In this document: positions 59,196 through 64,000 of the stretch, piece by piece
Position numbering within the stretch: position 1 is the stretch's first letter
How the letters are laid out: every line of letters starts with the position of its first letter
DNA from: Gammaproteobacteria bacterium
GTDB lineage: Bacteria > Pseudomonadota > Gammaproteobacteria > Burkholderiales > Burkholderiaceae_C
Length of the DNA stretch: 64,000 bases
NCBI GenBank assembly: GCA_018828125.1
Contig: JAHJWB010000013.1
Location: forward strand, 1-64,000
Reading direction: 5' to 3'
The notes under the pieces: generated by a model
Seen by the model: the letters and a program-made list of their open reading frames with translations, nothing else
What the model was told of the DNA's origin: nothing
Databases searched by the model: none
Program-made: the position numbers and the translations under genes

Positions 59196-60896
59196 TCAGG
59201 ACTTTTGCTTAACGTAGCTGCCCGGTGCAGGTTCGATGGCTTTGAACTTGGTGCCCTTGCCATAGGCCTTGGGCGCCGCAATCTGTTTGCCCGCGTGCCC
59301 TTTGAGCCAGTTTGACCAATCGGTCCACCAGCTGCCAGGGTGTTCGGTGGCTCCGCTCAACCATTGGTCGAGGGTGGCAGGCAACTTGCCATCGGCGCGA
59401 ATCCAGTGGCTGCGTTTGCCCTTGGCTGGTGGGTTGATGACACCAGCGATATGGCCCGAGGCTCCCATCACAAAACGCTTCTTGCCGGGGAGTGCTTGGG
59501 TAGACGCATACGCGGCATTGATGGGCACGATATGGTCCTCGCGCGACCCGTAGATGTAGACGGGCATGGTGAGGTTGGACAGATCCATCTTCTCGCCACA
59601 CACCGTGAGCGTGCCCGGCTGCACGAGCTTGTTTTCCAGATAAAAGTTGCGCAGGTACCAGGCGTAGAACGGCCCAGGCAGGTTGGTGCTGTCGCTGTTC
59701 CAGTACAACAGGTCAAACGGCGGCGGTGTTTCGCCCTTGAGGTAGTTGCCCACCACATAGTTCCACACCAGGTCGTTGGGCCGCAAGAAGCTGAAGGTGG
59801 AGGCAAGGTCCTGACCCTTCATGAGCCCACCCTTGCCCATCTCCATTTCGCGGTATTTCACAAACGCTTCGTCGATGAAGACATCCAGGATGCCCGTGTC
59901 AGAAAAGTCGATGAGCGTGGTGAGAAACGTGGCACTCGCCACCGGCTCATCCCCCCGCGCAGCCAGCACCGCCAGCGCATTGCTCAAGATGGTGCCGCCT
60001 ACGCAGAACCCCAGCGCGTTGATCTGCTCAGCGCCTGTGATGTTCTGCACCACATCGATGGCTGCCATCGCACCGTCTTCGACATAGTTATCCCAGGTTT
60101 TGTGAGAGAGACTGCTGTCGGGGTTGCGCCAACTCACGACGAAGGTGCGGTGGCCCTGCTCTACCGCGTAGCGGATCAGCGAGTTTTCGGGTTGCAGATC
60201 AAGGATGTAGAACTTATTGATGCAAGGGGGCACCAGCAGAAACGGGCGCTCATAGACCTTGGTGGTGAGCGGCTTGTATTCCAGCAACTGGAACAGCTCG
60301 TTCTCGTAGACCACTGCGCCTTCGGTGGTGGCCACGTTGCGGCCCACCTCGAACAGGCTTTCGTCGGTCATCGACACATGGCCTTGGGTGATGTCATGCA
60401 GCAGGTTTTGCATGCCCTTGGCAATGCTCTCGCCCTTGGTCTCGATGGCTTTTTTCTGCGCTTCTGCGTTGAAGGCCAGAAAGTTGCTCGGCGCCATGGC
60501 CGCCATCCACTGCTCCACACCAAAGCGGATGCGAGCCTTGGTTTTTTCGTCGGCTTCGACGGCGTCGGCCAAGCCCATCAGGGTGCGGGCGTTCAGCAGA
60601 TACGCCGCTGCAGAAAACGCTGCCACCGGGTTGCTAGCCCAGCCTTCGCCGGCAAACCGTTTGTCTTTGACTTCGGGATTGCCCTGCAGGCCTTGGGCCC
60701 AGAGTTCTTTGGCCTCGTTCAGGTATTGCTGCTGCAGCGCCTGCAGCTTGGTTTGCGACAGTTGCAAAGGTGCCGCCGCGGGACCCGGGGTGCCCAGGTC
60801 CAGCTTCTGGAACGATTGCAGCGCCTGCGACCAGCTTTGCCCGAAAATCTGCTGGAATTGCTGAGCGCTATCGGCCCAGGGTGATTCAGAATTCAT
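59196..60896 (-). CDS. phaC: class I poly(3-hydroxybutyrate) synthase PhaC (566 aa)
   Basis: A PHA synthase with the lipase-like box GFCVGGTILSNAL (catalytic Cys near residue 296). Class I features are YVVGNYLKGETPPPFDLLYW, the Asp in YGSREDHIVPI and the His in ASGHIAGVINPP. Length of 566 is typical. ATG 60896 begins MNSESPWADSAQQF. It polymerises 3-hydroxybutyryl-CoA on the granule surface. It leads the phaCA operon. Confidence 0.97.
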   Translation of the reverse strand: MNSESPWADSAQQFQQIFGQSWSQALQSFQKLDLGTPGPAAAPLQLSQTKLQALQQQYLNEAKELWAQGLQGNPEVKDKRFAGEGWASNPVAAFSAAAYLLNARTLMGLADAVEADEKTKARIRFGVEQWMAAMAPSNFLAFNAEAQKKAIETKGESIAKGMQNLLHDITQGHVSMTDESLFEVGRNVATTEGAVVYENELFQLLEYKPLTTKVYERPFLLVPPCINKFYILDLQPENSLIRYAVEQGHRTFVVSWRNPDSSLSHKTWDNYVEDGAMAAIDVVQNITGAEQINALGFCVGGTILSNALAVLAARGDEPVASATFLTTLIDFSDTGILDVFIDEAFVKYREMEMGKGGLMKGQDLASTFSFLRPNDLVWNYVVGNYLKGETPPPFDLLYWNSDSTNLPGPFYAWYLRNFYLENKLVQPGTLTVCGEKMDLSNLTMPVYIYGSREDHIVPINAAYASTQALPGKKRFVMGASGHIAGVINPPAKGKRSHWIRADGKLPATLDQWLSGATEHPGSWWTDWSNWLKGHAGKQIAAPKAYGKGTKFKAIEPAPGSYVKQKS

Positions 60897-61010
60897 GCTG
60901 TCTCCTCAATGGTTGGTCGCTCGCAGCGGCGGGGCTCTCCGCTTGGGTTCATTGTTGCCCACCCTCCTCTGCAAGGCAACGGCTTCGACCCTTCACCTGA
61001 ATACAAATCA

Positions 61011-61343
61011 ATGTACCTGATCGTAATTGCCTGGACCTACGTCACCCTCATGATGGCCGTGGCCGAAGCCACCAGTCCACAAGGCACCGTATTGGGCGCA
61101 CTGGTCACATTCGCGCTGTATGGAATGCTGCCGATGAGCATCCTGATCTACATCCTGGGCACACCTTCGCGCAAACGGAAGATCAAGGCCCGCGAAGCAG
61201 CTGAGCAGGCCGCTTACGACGCGGAGCAGGCAGCCCTTCAACAGCAGGCCCCCGGGCTGGCGTCAGTCGCGCCAGATGCAGGCAGCGAAACGCCCACTGC
61301 CGCCGAGGGCAGCGCTGTCGCGCCGGTGCGAAAAGAACCGTGA
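61011..61343 (+). CDS. small membrane protein with disordered tail (110 aa)
   Basis: Two hydrophobic helices (about residues 3-20 and 25-50, TVLGALVTFALYGMLPMSIL) are followed by a charged segment RKRKIKAREAAEQAAYDAEQ and an Ala/Pro/Glu-rich tail. ATG 61011 is chosen. It is divergent from phaC. Its last 81 bases overlap the 3' end of pgeF on the other strand. Small proteins of this kind are common in Comamonadaceae; the function is unknown. Confidence 0.75.
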   Translation: MYLIVIAWTYVTLMMAVAEATSPQGTVLGALVTFALYGMLPMSILIYILGTPSRKRKIKAREAAEQAAYDAEQAALQQQAPGLASVAPDAGSETPTAAEGSAVAPVRKEP

Positions 61344-62156
61344 GGCGTTGGCCACGGTGCACCACGGCGCTGTGCTGTTGTTGCCGTAGATATGAGTGAT
61401 CCCCATCGCCTGCAGCCGCAGCCTGGCCAAGCCTGCCAGGTCGCACAGGTATTTGCCGGGGGCGTCCGCCCGGGGCACAAAACAATGTTGCGCAGCAGTG
61501 TCGATGTCGCAGAACGCTGAGCGGACCTCGGCGCCCACTTCAAAAGCCTCAAGCCCAATGCAGGGGCCCAGCCAGACCAATGTGTCCTTGGCAATGTCGT
61601 CCGCTGAATCCTCACCACCAGGCGATGAATTTGCTTCTGAATTGATAGCTGCCAGCGTTTTACCATCAAGCGCCAGAGCCTTAAAACACTCAAAAACAGA
61701 CTCGATAACACCCCATCCGTCTGTCCCTGCCAAGCCGCGCCAGCCCGCGTGGGCCGCCCCTACCGTGGTGCCCGAGCGATGAGCCAACAGCACGGGCAGG
61801 CAGTCGGCCACCATGATGGTGCAGACGGCACCCGGCGTAGTGGTGATGCAGGCATCGGCGTCTGTGCCATCGGGCGTCAACAAATCCACGTGGGCTACAC
61901 CCACCCCATGCACCTGGTTCAAGAAGGTGGCACGCGCCCCGGGTGTCCGGGCCTGCACAGCCCGTTGCAGGGTATTGCGATTGGTCTGCACCGCCGCCGG
62001 ATCATCTCCCACGTGCGTGCCCAGGTTCAGGCTGTCATAAGGCGGCACGCTGACGCCGCCAGCGCGCGTGGTGCACAACGCATGTACGCTGGCGGGCGCT
62101 GGCCAGTCCGGCACCAGCCAGTCTGCGTGTGGGGCTTGGCGCGCCGCCGTCGTCAT
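61263..62156 (-). CDS. pgeF: peptidoglycan editing factor PgeF, laccase-domain/polyphenol oxidase (297 aa)
   Basis: A YfiH/PgeF-family (DUF152) protein that keeps L-serine out of peptidoglycan stems. Metal/active residues are in FLNQVHGVGV near residue 80, VADCLPVLLAH and AAHAGWRGLAGTDG. The C-terminal GRFAACIWRD is family-typical. Residues about 156-173 (KALALDGKTLAAINSE) come from an in-frame palindromic repeat, and a short insert rich in Ser/Gly follows. ATG 62156 overlaps the stop of the upstream gene. Confidence 0.92.
   Translation of the reverse strand: MTTAARQAPHADWLVPDWPAPASVHALCTTRAGGVSVPPYDSLNLGTHVGDDPAAVQTNRNTLQRAVQARTPGARATFLNQVHGVGVAHVDLLTPDGTDADACITTTPGAVCTIMVADCLPVLLAHRSGTTVGAAHAGWRGLAGTDGWGVIESVFECFKALALDGKTLAAINSEANSSPGGEDSADDIAKDTLVWLGPCIGLEAFEVGAEVRSAFCDIDTAAQHCFVPRADAPGKYLCDLAGLARLRLQAMGITHIYGNNSTAPWCTVANASRFFSHRRDSAALGGSGRFAACIWRD
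61639..61695 (+). repeat. palindromic repeat, copy 7, inside pgeF
   Basis: GAATTGATAGCTGCCAGCGT, then TTTACCATCAAGCGCCAGAG and CCTTAAAACACTC. It lies inside pgeF and is translated in frame without a stop. Confidence 0.8.
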
Positions 62157-62824
62157 CAGGCTTCGTTGTCGGGGCAGGCCGAGGGCTGCGCCTGCTGGAA
62201 CGCGGGCAAGGCCATGCAGGCATCGAACGCGGCCATGGTCAACGGCAAGTCGTCCAGGCTGACCTTGAAGCGCTGGGCGTTGAAGATCTGCGGCACCAGG
62301 CAGCAATCGGCCAGTGTGGGGGTGTCTCCCCAGCACAGCATCGACGGGGCGAGGCCCTGCGCTGCACGCTCTTTCCCTAGCAGCGCCAACTGGCGCTCGA
62401 AGACTTCCAGCCCGTTGCGCACCCAGTGGCGGTACCACGCATTTTTTGCCTCCTCGTCGACCTTCAGGTCGTGCACCAGATACTTCAGCACCCGCAGATT
62501 GGCGATGGGGTGGATGTCGCAGCCCACCGTCTGCGCCAGCGCACGCACGCGGGCACGGGCCAGCGGTGTGTCGGGCAGCAGCGCAGGGGTGGGATGCATC
62601 TCGTCCAGGTATTCGACGATTGCCATCGACTGCGACAGCGCTGCGCCTTCGTCGGTGACCAGCGTGGGCACCATGGCATCGCCAATGCGCTCGACGTAGG
62701 CAGGGTTCTTGTGCTCACCCTTCACCAGGTGAACGGGGATGTAGTCGTAGCTGAGCCCTTTGATCGCCAGCGCGATGCGTACGCGAAACGAGGTCGATGA
62801 GCGAAAGTAGTTGTGGAGTTGCAT
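62156..62824 (-). CDS. maiA: maleylacetoacetate/maleylpyruvate isomerase, zeta-class GST (222 aa)
   Basis: A zeta-class glutathione transferase. The N-terminal YFRSSTSFRVRIALAIKGL corresponds to the SSCSxRVRIAL signature. GDAMVPTLVTDEG and LSQSMAIVEYLDEMHP form the glutathione site, and the C-terminal helical domain has DIHPIANLRVLKYL. ATG 62824 (MQLHNYF) is chosen. The FAH-family hydrolase nearby suggests a gentisate (maleylpyruvate) or homogentisate (maleylacetoacetate) pathway; I cannot tell which. Confidence 0.9.
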   Translation of the reverse strand: MQLHNYFRSSTSFRVRIALAIKGLSYDYIPVHLVKGEHKNPAYVERIGDAMVPTLVTDEGAALSQSMAIVEYLDEMHPTPALLPDTPLARARVRALAQTVGCDIHPIANLRVLKYLVHDLKVDEEAKNAWYRHWVRNGLEVFERQLALLGKERAAQGLAPSMLCWGDTPTLADCCLVPQIFNAQRFKVSLDDLPLTMAAFDACMALPAFQQAQPSACPDNEA

Positions 62825-62972
62825 GGACGGACGAAGGGTTTGTCGATGAATCTGCAATGTAGATGCGGTCAAAGGGCAATCAGGAGGCAATCCAACTGCA
62901 ACTGATGTGGCTGCAGGGCATGCCGACCCGCCCCGGCTGTGGACGGTGAACGCGGTAAGGCCGCGCCACCCC

Positions 62973-63428
62973 TCACGCGCCTGAGGTGCCCGCGGGGTCC
63001 TGGTGGTTGTAGACCACTTTAGACAGCAGCACCATGAGGTCAGCGCTCTCTTGCGGGGTCAGCGGGGCCGTCAGGCGCTCTTGCACGCGCTGGGCGGCGT
63101 CGCGCATCTGCAGCGCCGCCACTTCGCCTTCCGGCGTGATCCACAACAGCTTGCGGCGGCGGTCACGGGTGTCGGGTTCGCGGCGGATCCAGCCGCGCTT
63201 TTCGAGGCGCCCGATGACCGAGCCTGAGGTGGCTGCATCAAACGCCACGCGGGACGCCAGCGTGACCTGGTCTTCGCCGGGCTGGGCCAGCAGCTCGTGC
63301 AGGATGGCGAACTGCACCGGGGTGACGTCAAATCCCGCGGTTTCTTCCATGAAAAGCGCAACGGTTCGCTGGTGGGCGCGGCGCACCAAGTGGCCCGGCG
63401 TATTTTGGAAATCAAAGCTCTGTGCCAT
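62973..63428 (-). CDS. MarR-family transcriptional regulator (151 aa)
   Basis: A winged-helix protein with VTPVQFAILHELLAQPGEDQ, the recognition helix region DAATSGSVIGRLEKRGWIRR and wing EPDTRDRRRKLLWITPEG. ATG 63428. It is divergent from the FAH-family gene across about 250 bp and upstream of maiA, the usual position for regulators of aromatic ring-cleavage operons. Ligand unknown. Confidence 0.92.
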   Translation of the reverse strand: MAQSFDFQNTPGHLVRRAHQRTVALFMEETAGFDVTPVQFAILHELLAQPGEDQVTLASRVAFDAATSGSVIGRLEKRGWIRREPDTRDRRRKLLWITPEGEVAALQMRDAAQRVQERLTAPLTPQESADLMVLLSKVVYNHQDPAGTSGA

Positions 63429-63677
63429 GGGCGCGAGTGTAGCGCCCCATCGTCACCTCCTCGTCACCCCAAGGGGTCCCGGGGGAAGACCGCAACACAA
63501 GGCCCCAAGCTGCCCCTCTTGTTGTAACCGGGCGCAACCTCGTGAGCGCACCCATGGCACACTGCCACACCGAGGCCGCGCCGGGCGCAGACCGGGGTTT
63601 TTTGCAACCGCACAAGCTCCAGCCACCGCGCCGTCCGACTCCCCTTTGCATTGAACTCCTGAATTCGAGAGGTTGAC

Positions 63678-64000
63678 ATGAGCTACGTGTTTTCTCCAGC
63701 ACCCGTGGCCAGCGTGCCCGTGATGGGCTGCGGTGACCAATTTCCTGTGCACCGCATCTACTGCGTGGGCCGCAACTATGAAGAACACGCCAAGGAAATG
63801 GGGTTCACCGGCCGCGAGCCACCGTTCTTCTTCATGAAACCTGCAGACGCTATCGTGGTGGTCAACGACGGCCAGACCGGCGAGCTGCCCTACCCCGCCC
63901 TCACAGCCAACCTGCACCACGAGATCGAACTCGTCGTGGCGATTGGCAAGGGCGGCAAAAACATCAAGGCCGCCGACGCGTTGGGGCACATCTACGGCTA
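63678..64000 (+). CDS. fumarylacetoacetate/fumarylpyruvate hydrolase family protein, partial
   Basis: The N-terminal 107 residues are visible; the gene runs off the right edge. [20 protein letters not shown] and the metal-site start [17 protein letters not shown] fit the FAH family, most like fumarylpyruvate hydrolase (NagK type). ATG 63678 follows GAGAGG. With the isomerase and MarR regulator to the left it suggests a gentisate-type pathway whose remaining genes lie beyond the window. Confidence 0.9.
   Translation, partial: MSYVFSPAPVASVPVMGCGDQFPVHRIYCVGRNYEEHAKEMGFTGREPPFFFMKPADAIVVVNDGQTGELPYPALTANLHHEIELVVAIGKGGKNIKAADALGHIYG

Overview
The window looks like a chromosome segment from a high-GC betaproteobacterium of the Comamonadaceae (Acidovorax-like). 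The evidence is the class I PHB genes, the dapC-dapD-pilU-dapE-prmB neighbourhood, dispersed copies of a GATAGCTG/AGCGCT palindromic repeat that I associate with this family, and strong G/C preference at third codon positions. No rRNA or tRNA gene was seen.

Region 1 (about 1-4560) is an integron-type gene-cassette array with no integrase in the window. Seven conventional attC-like sites separate small, mostly unrecognised cassette genes. The cassettes at 151-2624 read leftward and those at 3173-4113 read rightward. Between them lies a diverged palindrome of about 549 bp (2618-3166) bounded by attC-type core heptamers. A DUF5710 gene follows.

Region 2 (4955-10420) is a sulfide/persulfide detoxification locus. 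A BigR-type ArsR repressor heads a leftward operon (bigR, two YeeE/YedE-type transporters, a TIGR01244/DUF442 sulfur transferase, a SulP anion transporter). A rightward operon carries persulfide dioxygenase, rhodanese, a DUF2892 protein and an AhpD-like CxxC protein. The two promoters overlap on one inverted-repeat operator.

Region 3 (10584-16304) is a signalling cluster: a secreted molybdopterin-oxidoreductase-like protein, a hybrid histidine kinase (HisKA-HATPase-REC-REC-HPt), a REC-HD-GYP protein and a tandem REC protein. bioB follows on the other strand.

Region 4 (17827-28797) is the propionyl-CoA to succinyl-CoA pathway on the minus strand: methylmalonyl-CoA mutase, MeaB, PccB, PccA and a VOC protein that is probably the epimerase, with a divergent GntR/FCD regulator. 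An Imm45-like immunity gene sits between pccB and pccA, and a 58-codon membrane protein gene sits between the mutase and meaB.

Region 5 (28798-41003) is mixed: a GGDEF gene remnant, acyl-CoA synthetase, saccharopine-dehydrogenase-like protein with divergent Lrp regulator, lysophospholipid acyltransferase, AlkB hydroxylase, DusA, a GNAT acetyltransferase, a CHASE-PAS-GGDEF-EAL protein and a RelA/SpoT-domain protein.

Region 6 (41213-55559) holds intracellular PHB depolymerase with a histone-like tail, an RnfB-like ferredoxin, an MCP with a C-terminal Cache domain, the dapC-dapD-pilU-dapE-prmB run, a large unknown membrane protein and a YheS-like ABC-F ATPase.

Region 7 (55946-64000) holds phaB, an EAL phosphodiesterase, phaA and phaC, then PgeF, maleylacetoacetate/maleylpyruvate isomerase, a MarR regulator and the start of a fumarylacetoacetate/fumarylpyruvate hydrolase, suggesting an aromatic ring-cleavage locus that continues to the right.
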